Shown here: positions 7,810 through 14,104 of the stretch, piece after piece
How the letters are laid out: every line of letters begins with the position of its first letter
How positions within the stretch are numbered: position 1 is the first letter of the stretch
Source of the DNA: Rhodobacter sp. SGA-6-6
GTDB lineage: Bacteria; Pseudomonadota; Alphaproteobacteria; Rhodobacterales; Rhodobacteraceae
Direction: 5' to 3'
Length of the DNA stretch: 32,146 nt
Assembly: GCF_011043545.1 (NCBI RefSeq)
Contig: NZ_JAAKGP010000020.1
Coordinates: 1 to 32,146 of the forward strand
Translations under genes and position numbers: made by a program
Notes under the pieces: model-generated
What the model was told of the DNA's origin: nothing
What the model saw: only the letters and a program-made list of their open reading frames with translations
The model's database searches: none

Positions 7810-7938
7810 AACGCGAGGTGGTATAATGTAACCGTGGAGGTCCGAGCTATGCTCAGTGTCTCATTCCGTCTGGCTCTGGTCGCAGAGATGCTGTTCGGCA
7901 TCGTGCTGCCAGGTCACCATAAAGAGGTTGACAAGTTC
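7810..7938 (+). other. neo: Predicted neo repeat unit (rolling-circle cDNA, never-ending ORF)
   Basis: This plus-strand segment would be the cDNA strand of the DRT2 RNA. AACG occurs at 7810-7813 and again at 7939-7942, so head-to-tail joining there gives a 129-nt unit (43 codons). One frame is stop-free through the unit and across the junction; the other two plus-strand frames and the three minus-strand frames contain stops. Within the unit are TATAAT (7822-7827), GGAGGT (7836-7841), ATG (7849) and TTGACA (7928-7933). Only after joining does TTGACA lie 17 bp before TATAAT. In the unjoined locus the -35 position (7799-7804, ACGGGT) does not resemble a -35, so the promoter should be silent until reverse transcription. 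The repeat begins MLSVSFRLALVAEML and ends NVTVEVRA. The template locus itself is open from 7702 to a stop at 8038-8040. An ordinary 63-residue antisense gene is the alternative, but the misordered consensus elements argue against it. Confidence 0.75.
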
Positions 7939-7942
7939 AACG
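7810..7942. repeat. AACG microhomology marking the predicted template-jump junction
   Basis: AACG at 7810-7813 and 7939-7942 (CGTT on the RNA) is spaced 129 bp. In the RNA the 3' copy falls at the edge of the one-sided bulge inside stem 5, and the 5' copy at the base of stem 2. The reverse transcriptase would therefore have matching bases at both template borders, comparable to the short repeated motif used for jumping in characterised DRT2. Four bases alone could be chance; the weight comes from the exact 17-bp promoter spacing and in-frame length that follow. Confidence 0.55.
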
Positions 7943-7977
7943 GCCAAACCCGTGAGCCATTTCTCGCGGGCAGTCAC

Positions 7978-8006
7978 TATTTGGTGAGCAAGTTTCGGCA
8001 ATTCAA
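7978..8006 (-). promoter_or_regulatory. Candidate promoter of the DRT2 non-coding RNA
   Basis: Minus strand TTGAAT (8006-8001), 17-bp spacer, CAAATA (7983-7978), predicting a start near 7971, immediately before hairpin 1 of the RNA. The -35 lies inside an inverted repeat GGCAA-N7-TTGCC (8013-7997). The -10 is weak, so this is a moderate call. Confidence 0.45.
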
Positions 8007-8057
8007 GGTTGCCAAAAGACAATTTAGCCAACCCCGTTGATGCCGAGGGTACGAGAA

Positions 8058-8078
8058 CCCGGCGGGTTCCCCGCCGGG
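8058..8078 (-). terminator. GC-rich hairpin downstream of ssb
   Basis: CCCGGCGG (8058-8065) pairs with CCGCCGGG (8071-8078) around a 5-base loop, 22 bases after the ssb stop on the minus strand, followed by TTCTCG. It probably ends the ssb transcript before the DRT2 RNA promoter. Confidence 0.5.
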
Positions 8079-8100
8079 CCCGAGGGGGAGACCCCGTTCC

Positions 8101-8505
8101 TCAGAACGGGATCTCGTCGTCGCGGTCGACCAGCTCGGGGTTTTCGGTCTCGGCCGACTTCGGGCGGCTCAGGAAGTCGACCTTCTCGGCGATGATCTCG
8201 CAGCCGTAGCGGTCGTTCCCCATGCTGTCGATCCACTTGGTGTAGTGGATGCGGCCGTGGACGAGGACCTTCATGCCCTTCTCGCAATGCTCCGCGACCG
8301 TCTTGCCGAGACCGTTGAAACAGGTGATGCGGTGCCATTCGGTGTCCATGACCCGGTAGCCGTTCTCGTCGCGCAGGACGCGACCTTCCGAGAGGCGGGG
8401 GCGGGAGGTGGCCAGGCTGAAGTTGGTGATCTTGGTGCCGCCTTGGGTAGTGCGGACTTCGGGGGTCTGACCGATGTTGCCGGCGAGGATGACGATGTTC
8501 TGCAT
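8101..8505 (-). CDS. ssb: Single-stranded DNA-binding protein
   Basis: A 134-residue SSB: an OB fold starting MQNIVILAGNIGQTPEVRTTQGG, then TEWHRITCFNGLGKTVAEHCEKG and VLVHGRIHYTKW, ending in the acidic tip DDEIPF that recruits partner proteins. The ATG at 8505 is preceded by AGGAGC at a suitable distance; longer frames upstream are not SSB-like. It binds single-stranded DNA during replication, transfer or repair of the element. The linker between OB fold and tip is short compared with chromosomal SSB (about 160-180 residues), as common for plasmid versions. It lies between the H-NS-like gene (divergent) and the DRT2 locus. Confidence 0.93.
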   Translation of the reverse strand: MQNIVILAGNIGQTPEVRTTQGGTKITNFSLATSRPRLSEGRVLRDENGYRVMDTEWHRITCFNGLGKTVAEHCEKGMKVLVHGRIHYTKWIDSMGNDRYGCEIIAEKVDFLSRPKSAETENPELVDRDDEIPF

Positions 8506-8929
8506 GGTAAGCTCCTGTGTTTCCTGTCTTCGGGACCGTCCCTTCGACAAGACCCGGAAAAAGCCCGTCGGGTGACGCGTGCACGGTGGACGGAACGGCC
8601 ACCGGAGACCCCCAGAGGACCGGGGTGGAGCGGGCAGCCCCAAAGGGGCAACACGGCCCGGACTGACGCGGGGTTGCGCGCAGGCAAGCGAACGGGATTA
8701 GGGGATTGTCAGTCGAAGGGATGGCCCGGGAGACAGAGATGCGCGGGGAGCCCATGCTAGAACCCGTCACCCTGCCAATCGAGACTGCCTGACCCCCAGT
8801 TCAGCACCTGCCTAGCGGCGAAACGACGATCACCAGCCTTTGCCACCCCTACCCTTGCCTTCCGGGAGTTGCGGCACCCTACCGCGACGGGCTATCGATA
8901 CCGGAACATTCAGGACACGGACCGCACCA
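8506..8929. other. Divergent intergenic region, ssb and H-NS-like gene
   Basis: This 424-base stretch lies between two divergent genes. It is GC-rich and contains only frames that mirror coding bias on the other strand. It should hold the promoters of both genes, but I see no convincing -35/-10 pair. A short partly palindromic GGGACCGTCCC lies near 8530. No RNA gene or mobile element was recognised. Confidence 0.5.
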
Positions 8930-9250
8930 ATGGCTGATTACGATCTCGAGGCACTGTCGCTCAGCGAGCTGAAGAAATTGCAGAAGGACGTCGCCAGGGC
9001 GATCTCCACTTATCAAGATCGGCAGAAGGCAGAGGCCCGCGCCAAGGTGGAATCTCTCGCCCGGGATCTGGGCTACTCCCTGGCCGAACTCGTCGGCACC
9101 GAGACGAAATCCTCGCGCGCGCCTGCCGCGCCGAAATACCGGCACCCTGAGAACCCGGCACTCACCTGGTCCGGTCGCGGGCGCAAACCGCAGTGGTTTG
9201 TGGAAGCGTTGGAGGCGGGGAAAACTGCAAGCGACCTGGCCATAAACTGA
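8930..9250 (+). CDS. H-NS-family nucleoid protein (HvrA-like)
   Basis: A 106-residue protein with an N-terminal coiled-coil oligomerisation part (LEALSLSELKKLQKDVARAISTYQDRQKAEARAK) and a C-terminal H-NS DNA-binding domain, YRHPENPALTWSGRGRKPQW, with the core loop that inserts into the minor groove of AT-rich DNA. This arrangement is typical of alphaproteobacterial HvrA/H-NS proteins. I chose the ATG at 8930 because the family begins MADYDLEALSL; the longer frame to 8840 adds unrelated sequence. A plasmid-borne H-NS can silence foreign cargo and reduce the cost of plasmid carriage. It sits beside the DRT2 and Argonaute loci, which it may silence; that is inference. Confidence 0.9.
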   Translation: MADYDLEALSLSELKKLQKDVARAISTYQDRQKAEARAKVESLARDLGYSLAELVGTETKSSRAPAAPKYRHPENPALTWSGRGRKPQWFVEALEAGKTASDLAIN

Positions 9251-9251
9251 T

Positions 9252-9299
9252 GCTGCTCTTCCTCCAATGCTTTGTGTTCAGCATTAGGGGAAGAGCAGC
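9252..9299. terminator. Long hairpin between convergent genes
   Basis: GCTGCTCTTCC (9252-9262) pairs perfectly with GGAAGAGCAGC (9289-9299). Inside it AATGCT (9266-9271) pairs with AGCATT (9280-9285). It lies directly after the H-NS stop and about 40 bp before the Argonaute stop on the other strand. No T-run follows on either strand. It probably separates the two convergent transcription units. Confidence 0.6.
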
Positions 9300-9340
9300 T
9301 GCCATTACAAAGCTCTGCCAAGCATCCGAATACAGCCTTG

Positions 9341-10897
9341 CTAGATATAGAATTTGAATGGCTGCGGTCCGCCCTCCCGCGCCGAACCCATCACAAGGAT
9401 GTCGCCGACCATCTTCGCGAAGCGAACCGTTACCGGTAGCCCGTCGTTGAAGTTACACGAGTTGTAGTTAATCTTTGTCAGTCCCATGATGTCAGCAAGA
9501 ACCGTCCGCATCTCTGGTTGACGATGCTTTGAGCGCAAGATCGTCACCATAAGCGGGTTGGGTGTTTCAGGCCCGATATACGTATCCAGCTGTGGGACGT
9601 AGCCGCTCGTCCAAAGGTAGGCGTTCTTCTCGTCTAAGTTTAGGGCCGTTCCCCTGATCACAGGGTAGTCGCCAGCACGGAAGAGCTTTGCGTCACCACC
9701 CGTTGGCTTGATCCGAACGCCGACGACATTCGTCCCCTTCGGCGCCGTGCGACAGAAGGCATTCCACTCCTCGTCGTTGAATGACGCCTGCCCATGGATG
9801 AAGAGCTCCTTGGGCGGTTCGGAATGCAGCTCCCGATACGCTTCGATCACAGTCCCTAGAAGCTCTTCCGCGGCGTGAGCGTTTAGATGGTACTCGTACT
9901 CGCCTGTCTTCCAAGGGCCATTCGCGCCGCGGAACACCACACCATCGCCCTCACTCAGGAACATCTGCGCCGCGCAGCAGACGTGGTTGTCGCGGTTGTT
10001 CGGGAGGTTTTTGTAGACCATCCCGATGTAGCATACCCCTTCGCGCACGTTCGACAGCCTCCAGGGCGGCCGGTCCTGAGTCTTGTAGTAAAGCCCCGTC
10101 GCGATGTTCCACGCCACCGTCGCCGGGTCTTGGGTGGTTCGCTTGGGATAGCCCGCACTGTTGGTGAACGCTGTCGGCTCGAGGGTCGACTCGCGCAGGA
10201 TCTGAGATGGCGCGATCGAGAGCAAGGTCGCCTTAATGTGCCTACGGAAGTCGGGTATGTCGTCAAACACGTCCTCGATGCTCGGATCAAACCGTTCGTC
10301 CATGAAAAGGAACGACTGGGCTGACCTTGCGCGCTGCTTCTTGGGCGTTTTCCCGGCGACGAGGGTCAAACCGGTCCGCCTCGATTCCGGACGGCATCGC
10401 TCGTACACTATCTCGGGCACGACGAATATCCATACGTCGATCGATCCCTCTTCGTTGCGCCTGAATTTGTGGACGCGCTCAGTGTAGATACGGGCGACCG
10501 CATCGACGGCCTCGTGCATGTTCTGCACTCTCGTCGCGCGCTCGATGGCGTCGAACTCGACCGTCAGGGCCCTGAGCCGATCTGGATCGAACGTAACGCC
10601 GAATGTCTCTTCGAGCCCGGCGAAGTCCGCGAGATGAAGACGGTCCTTCTTCTCCGTCGGCCCGGGAGGCGGCACCTGTATCCCCGAAAGCAGCCGTCGG
10701 CTCCAAGAGCGGAAGTGGCCGATCCCTTCCGCCGTCCCGACAACCCCAATTCGAACCTCTATAGGCTTCCGTGGGCCGTCATGAGGTCCAAAGAGAAACA
10801 GGCCATCCTTTGGGTGGTGGCTCCTCTGGTCATGGCGGAAGTCGAGTTCTGGCTCATCCAAGTGATCTACGATCAAGCTTGCCTCGGGAAACCTCAT
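9341..10897 (-). CDS. Short prokaryotic Argonaute (MID-PIWI, catalytically inactive)
   Basis: A 518-residue protein with the layout of a short pAgo: an N-terminal [10 protein letters not shown] segment (32-41), a MID region around 150-260 ([19 protein letters not shown], where K222 and Q232 could contact the guide 5' end), and a PIWI region from about 265 to the end. The catalytic DEDX set is not kept: the first Asp position reads YIGMVY (residue 293 Met) and the second LFIHGQ. It is therefore expected to bind guide and target without cutting. In such systems target recognition activates the partner protein, here Mrr-TIR-APAZ. The genes overlap by four bases (ATGA, 10894-10897). A functional alternative is hard to see given the partner gene. 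Confidence 0.88.
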   Translation of the reverse strand: MRFPEASLIVDHLDEPELDFRHDQRSHHPKDGLFLFGPHDGPRKPIEVRIGVVGTAEGIGHFRSWSRRLLSGIQVPPPGPTEKKDRLHLADFAGLEETFGVTFDPDRLRALTVEFDAIERATRVQNMHEAVDAVARIYTERVHKFRRNEEGSIDVWIFVVPEIVYERCRPESRRTGLTLVAGKTPKKQRARSAQSFLFMDERFDPSIEDVFDDIPDFRRHIKATLLSIAPSQILRESTLEPTAFTNSAGYPKRTTQDPATVAWNIATGLYYKTQDRPPWRLSNVREGVCYIGMVYKNLPNNRDNHVCCAAQMFLSEGDGVVFRGANGPWKTGEYEYHLNAHAAEELLGTVIEAYRELHSEPPKELFIHGQASFNDEEWNAFCRTAPKGTNVVGVRIKPTGGDAKLFRAGDYPVIRGTALNLDEKNAYLWTSGYVPQLDTYIGPETPNPLMVTILRSKHRQPEMRTVLADIMGLTKINYNSCNFNDGLPVTVRFAKMVGDILVMGSAREGGPQPFKFYI

Positions 10898-12843
10898 GTA
10901 ACGTCTCCTTCGGGCACAGCATCTTCGTCGTCAGCCCCTGGCCGACCGAGCGTGCTTTCGTCCTGCTCTTCGGCATCAGGGTCGCCCACGTCTGGAAGTG
11001 CGGTGCTGACCGGTGAGGTGAAGAGAACTGGCTCAGATGAAAGAAGCATTGCCTGGCCTGGAGCCAGCGAAACCCGAATGTAGGCTGAGTCGCCCGACAT
11101 GACCTGAAGAAATGCCAGAAGCCGCCCATGCCATTGCTTGTTGCGCCAACCCTTGCAGACCGATCTGCGAAGGCGGTGCATCTTCTTCGGGTCATCTATG
11201 CGTTCGCCCTGCTCTGTATCGTTGTCCTCCGCGAAAAGGACGCGCGCCTTCAGGCGGAAGTGCCAGAAAGGCCAGTTCCGAGGAATCGCTGTTACACCAT
11301 ACGACCAGACATGCTTTCGGGCGATGTTGCGCAGCATCGACGACCTGCGCTCGCCTTGCCGCCCCCAAGGTACCCGTTCACCAATCCCAACCTGAGTTGG
11401 GGACACATGGAAACCATCGCCGTTGGAATACGCGTAGGCGACCATTCCGATCTTCCTGCAGTGCCGTTCCCATCCATCGCGCAGCAGGCCCGTGAGCATG
11501 TTCGACAAATCACGCCCCGCGACACCGATCTCGGGCATTCCTTTATCCACCGCATCCACAACCGGCACAGATGTCCGCAGGCGCAACTTTGCCACTCCTC
11601 CGAAGCTTTCCTCAACATCAGGCGGCGTTGCGAAAGTAATCACGCCTCGCTCATACGCGACGGCGGGAAACGACAGCCCTTGCACCCGTCTCTTGAGGAC
11701 GCCGGTTTGGACCGCTCCCGTCGCCTCGTAAAAGTGGAGTTCATCGGGCATTTCCAATATCTGAATCCAATTCGAGACCAAGGACTCTGGCTCGCGCACC
11801 AGCGGAACAGCACCACGCTTTCGGAAGCTGTCCCATTGGGTTGCGACCGTGATGTTCTCACGACGGCACGTCACGTGTTGGCGGCGCAGCGTCTCGAGAA
11901 GCTTCGAGAGCCCTTCCGCCCAGCCGCTCGTGAAATCGGCAGGCGTCGCATCGCGGAGACCATCAATCTTGGCCCCCTCCTCGATCCGTAGCGGGATTAT
12001 CAAGCGAGCGTCACCAAGACTTGCGGCAAGCGTCTTCGCCCTGTCTATCAGATCCATAGCGTCTTCGTTGGCGCGAGTGGCCGCGCCCGCTACCGCCAGC
12101 ACCTTCGCAGCGCGGTGCTCCAGCGCCACTCCAATCTCCTTGTGCCATCTGTCTCCAGGCTCGAGGGTAAGGATCTCGGAAAAGACGCGATACCCATGCG
12201 CTTCGAGCTTTGGACCAAGCCATAGAATGAACTGGTCGTGGTCGGGGCGTGCTCCGACGAGGAACAGAGTATCCCTCTCCGCTTCCGCTTCAGCCTCCAC
12301 CTTGCTGCCTGTACCTGGCTTCGGAAGCAGCGCTTGAAGGATCGAGGGAGGCTTCACGCGGCCTTCGCGCTCATCCAACGTCTCATTAAGCATCCGCTTT
12401 AGGGTACGCCCGCTCGCGGGGGTCCATAGCCTGGGATGAGCCTCTTCGATGTCAGGATGAGCGCGCAGCAGCGCCTCGAGATCTTCGCGCCCAAAGATGT
12501 TTCCTGGAGAGCGGATCGCGGGGCCACATATCTCCATGAGGTCCTGCTTCCGTTGTGGGGTCATCGCTACAGACGTTGCCAAGATGTAGCGATCTGGCGC
12601 CAATTTATCGATCTTCGCTCGCTCCTTCGACATCTCACTCTTCAAAGCAGCGATCGCAGACCTTTCGTATCTCTTGGCTTGCAGGATAGTCAGGCTTTCT
12701 GCCTGCGGCGCGTGTCGCCCATCTATTCCACCATCGGCTCCTTCGCCGAATTGCTCAAAGCGAATACCTAGAGCACGACCGATAAGATCGGCTGAAAGCG
12801 CCTCGAACTCAGAGGGCGATAAGGCAGAGAAATCGACAGGCAT
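10894..12843 (-). CDS. Mrr-TIR-APAZ effector partner of the short Argonaute
   Basis: A 649-residue three-domain protein. Residues about 1-120 are an Mrr-type restriction endonuclease fold with a PD-(D/E)xK-like site, GADGGIDGR (D41) followed by LQAKRY (Q55-A-K57), and DRYILATS. Residues about 190-330 are a TIR domain: [31 protein letters not shown], with WHKEI giving E236 as the candidate NADase glutamate. The rest is the APAZ domain, which pairs with short Argonautes (for example [13 protein letters not shown] and the [14 protein letters not shown] block), and an acidic tail. In related SPARTA systems guided target detection drives TIR NADase activity and cell death; an added nuclease gives a possible second effector. 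The start has no clear Shine-Dalgarno, so translation initiation may be weak. Confidence 0.86.
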   Translation of the reverse strand: MPVDFSALSPSEFEALSADLIGRALGIRFEQFGEGADGGIDGRHAPQAESLTILQAKRYERSAIAALKSEMSKERAKIDKLAPDRYILATSVAMTPQRKQDLMEICGPAIRSPGNIFGREDLEALLRAHPDIEEAHPRLWTPASGRTLKRMLNETLDEREGRVKPPSILQALLPKPGTGSKVEAEAEAERDTLFLVGARPDHDQFILWLGPKLEAHGYRVFSEILTLEPGDRWHKEIGVALEHRAAKVLAVAGAATRANEDAMDLIDRAKTLAASLGDARLIIPLRIEEGAKIDGLRDATPADFTSGWAEGLSKLLETLRRQHVTCRRENITVATQWDSFRKRGAVPLVREPESLVSNWIQILEMPDELHFYEATGAVQTGVLKRRVQGLSFPAVAYERGVITFATPPDVEESFGGVAKLRLRTSVPVVDAVDKGMPEIGVAGRDLSNMLTGLLRDGWERHCRKIGMVAYAYSNGDGFHVSPTQVGIGERVPWGRQGERRSSMLRNIARKHVWSYGVTAIPRNWPFWHFRLKARVLFAEDNDTEQGERIDDPKKMHRLRRSVCKGWRNKQWHGRLLAFLQVMSGDSAYIRVSLAPGQAMLLSSEPVLFTSPVSTALPDVGDPDAEEQDESTLGRPGADDEDAVPEGDVT

Positions 12844-12977
12844 AGGTACAACATATCGTCATTGAGTCCAGTTTACACCCAATATTCTCCTCAAAGACAT
12901 GCCGATCACTAGGGCGGTTGACGGCCAGCTGGCGCATCTATCCTGCGCCTCACCCCTCGGGAAGTGAGGCCGAAGCC
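12844..12977. other. Upstream region of the Argonaute operon
   Basis: 134 bases holding the presumed minus-strand promoter of the Mrr-TIR-APAZ/pAgo operon. TTGAGG and TTGGGT hexamers are present on the minus strand (around 12895-12878) but without a convincing -10 at the right spacing. It is more AT-rich than the surroundings near 12846-12900. Confidence 0.3.
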
Positions 12978-13142
12978 TCACCCGAAGGGATCGTATTCCG
13001 AAACGATCACGACCTCGTCGCCGTCGATTTCATCGGCGGGGACAGCGCCGAAGGTTCCATCTCCTGCCTGGAAGACGACGATCGAGACCATGAGCGTGGC
13101 GGCGAGGGAGGCTGCGAAGGCGTGAGCATCTTTGCGGGACAT
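12978..13142 (-). CDS. Small single-pass membrane or secreted protein
   Basis: A 54-residue protein: basic start MSRKDAHAF, a hydrophobic stretch AASLAATLMVSIVVFQ (about residues 9-24), then an acidic tail DEIDGDEVVIVSEYDPFG. This looks like a signal anchor or signal peptide with a short periplasmic tail. The ATG at 13142 has AGGAG eight bases upstream; the longer frame to 13319 lacks such support. No family is recognised. It lies between the Argonaute operon and the 157-residue hypothetical gene, on the same strand as both. Confidence 0.55.
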   Translation of the reverse strand: MSRKDAHAFAASLAATLMVSIVVFQAGDGTFGAVPADEIDGDEVVIVSEYDPFG

Positions 13143-13530
13143 CTGTTTGGCTCCTGTCTTGGAGGCGGGGGACCATCCCCCGCGCGACAGGACCCCGCAG
13201 GCCCGAAGGCTGGCTGACATCACCGGGTGCGTTCGGCTCGCCCGAATCCACCCGGCGGCACGGGCGTGCCCGTAGTCCGACCCCTCGCGGGTTGATCTCG
13301 AAGACGGGATTCGGGGCAAGGAAGGGAATGGCGAGCGGGGGATGGTGCCCCAACGTCAGGAGCCGATTGTTCCGTTGATGCGTGGAACGCCGCCGGCCTC
13401 CCGGCCAGGCTCTTCGTTGAAGACCTCCTTCTTGGGAGATGGATCCTTTGGCGCCCCGCGGCATCGCGGGACGAAGGTGCGATCGGTGAGAGGCCCGCCC
13501 TTCGGCAGGCCCCTCACACAATCTCAGGGC
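13143..13530 (-). other. Intergenic region with hairpins, no gene seen
   Basis: 388 bases, GC-rich. At 13486-13517 a long imperfect hairpin (GTGAG...CTCAC ends, interior GGCC/GGCC and GCC/GGC pairs) follows the 157-residue gene on the minus strand and probably terminates it; it has no T-run. A second small hairpin lies at about 13454-13470 (CCCCGCG/CGCGGGA). Open frames here mirror coding bias and I do not support any as a gene. Confidence 0.45.
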
Positions 13531-14004
13531 TCAGGCGGCCAGGTCCGCGCCCCCTGCCCCTTCGCCGTCGTCGGCACCGACGATCTCGAGTCGCGCGTTG
13601 CGATAGCCTTCGCGTGCGCTCCAAAGCTCGGCCGCAGTGACAGACTCCGCCAGATGCAGAAGCTCGGTGTTACCACCGAAATCCAGCAGCACGCGGACCT
13701 GCCCGGGCTTCGGTTCCTCGGCCACCTGGAAGATCAGTCGACTGTCAGCCGAATGACTGCGCATGATCGTGACGAGGATCACCCCGTCCGAGGAGAAGTT
13801 GCCCTCATGCAGCGTGAAGGAGGCCGGTGCCGTCCATGTCGGATAGACCTTGGGCGGTTCCTTCTTCACAAGGCGGCCAACGCCGTTCGAGCGCTCCCAG
13901 GCTGCGAGCTTCTTGGTGAAACGTGCCGGCGGCTTGGGACTGCCGTCGGTGTAACGGATCAGCGCCCCCAAAGGGGCTGTGTCGATGATGTTTGTTGCAG
14001 ACAT
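13531..14004 (-). CDS. Hypothetical plasmid protein
   Basis: A 157-residue protein starting MSATNIIDTAPLGALIRYTDG, with an N-terminal segment rich in Lys/Arg (RFTKKLAAWERSNGVGRLVKKEPP) and a C-terminal beta-rich part, ending in an Ala/Gly/Glu tail. I do not recognise a domain. GAGGA lies upstream of the ATG. The gene is next to the long ParB-like gene on the same strand; an inverted repeat (14018-14037) sits in its leader, and a strong hairpin (14071-14092) separates it from the ParB-like gene, suggesting its own promoter. Confidence 0.7.
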   Translation of the reverse strand: MSATNIIDTAPLGALIRYTDGSPKPPARFTKKLAAWERSNGVGRLVKKEPPKVYPTWTAPASFTLHEGNFSSDGVILVTIMRSHSADSRLIFQVAEEPKPGQVRVLLDFGGNTELLHLAESVTAAELWSAREGYRNARLEIVGADDGEGAGGADLAA

Positions 14005-14017
14005 GATTCCTCATCCC

Positions 14018-14037
14018 GAATGCGAGTATCCGCATTC
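14018..14037. promoter_or_regulatory. Inverted repeat in the leader of the 157-residue gene
   Basis: GAATGCG (14018-14024) and CGCATTC (14031-14037), a perfect 7-bp inverted repeat with a 6-base centre, begins 14 bases ahead of the start codon. It could be a protein-binding operator or an mRNA hairpin near the ribosome binding site. Confidence 0.4.
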
Positions 14038-14070
14038 ATCATATTGATATTGCTGTGTTTTGTGAGAGAA

Positions 14071-14092
14071 GGGGGCGGGTTTCCCCGCCCCC
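14071..14092 (-). terminator. 9-bp GC hairpin after the ParB-like gene
   Basis: GGGGGCGGG (14071-14079) and CCCGCCCCC (14084-14092) form a perfect stem with a 4-base loop, 13 bases after the ParB-like stop codon. On the minus strand TTCTCTC follows. It is a likely terminator. Confidence 0.65.
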
Positions 14093-14104
14093 GGATGGCT
14101 CAGA

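Larger units (their letters stand above)
7680..7971 (-). ncRNA. Predicted DRT2 non-coding RNA (template RNA)
   Basis: A minus-strand transcript of about 290 nt is inferred between a candidate promoter (7978-8006) and the reverse transcriptase ribosome binding site. Visible structure, 5' to 3': (1) CCCG-C-GAG / CTC-A-CGGG hairpin, 7970-7949; (2) GTTGA/TCAAC, 7941-7927; (3) a composite stem, CTGG/CCAG plus GCA/TGC plus GATGC/GCATC, 7912-7876; (4) a 6-bp GAGC-type hairpin around 7856-7842; (5) CCTCGC/GCGAGG (7818-7813 with 7794-7789) capped by AGAC/GTCT; (6) an 11-bp terminal stem, 7739-7729 with 7692-7682, with one G-U pair. Position, length and dense folding match the non-coding RNA known upstream of DRT2 enzymes. 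Exact ends are not determinable by eye. Confidence 0.75.

Noticed and set aside
7753..7829. ACA trinucleotides (7829-7827 and 7755-7753) as the template-jump pair, by analogy with known DRT2
   Set aside because: The resulting 74-nt unit is not a multiple of three and would not join the -35 to the -10. The AACG pair fits much better.
7741..7860. Neo encoded in the sense of the non-coding RNA (minus strand)
   Set aside because: All three minus frames have stops within the predicted 129-nt unit (for example TGA at 7863-7861 and 7809-7807), and no promoter is formed on that strand by joining.
8024..8770. Minus-strand frame covering ssb in another phase
   Set aside because: Proline/arginine-rich sequence with no domain; the SSB frame with its DDEIPF tip is clearly the gene.
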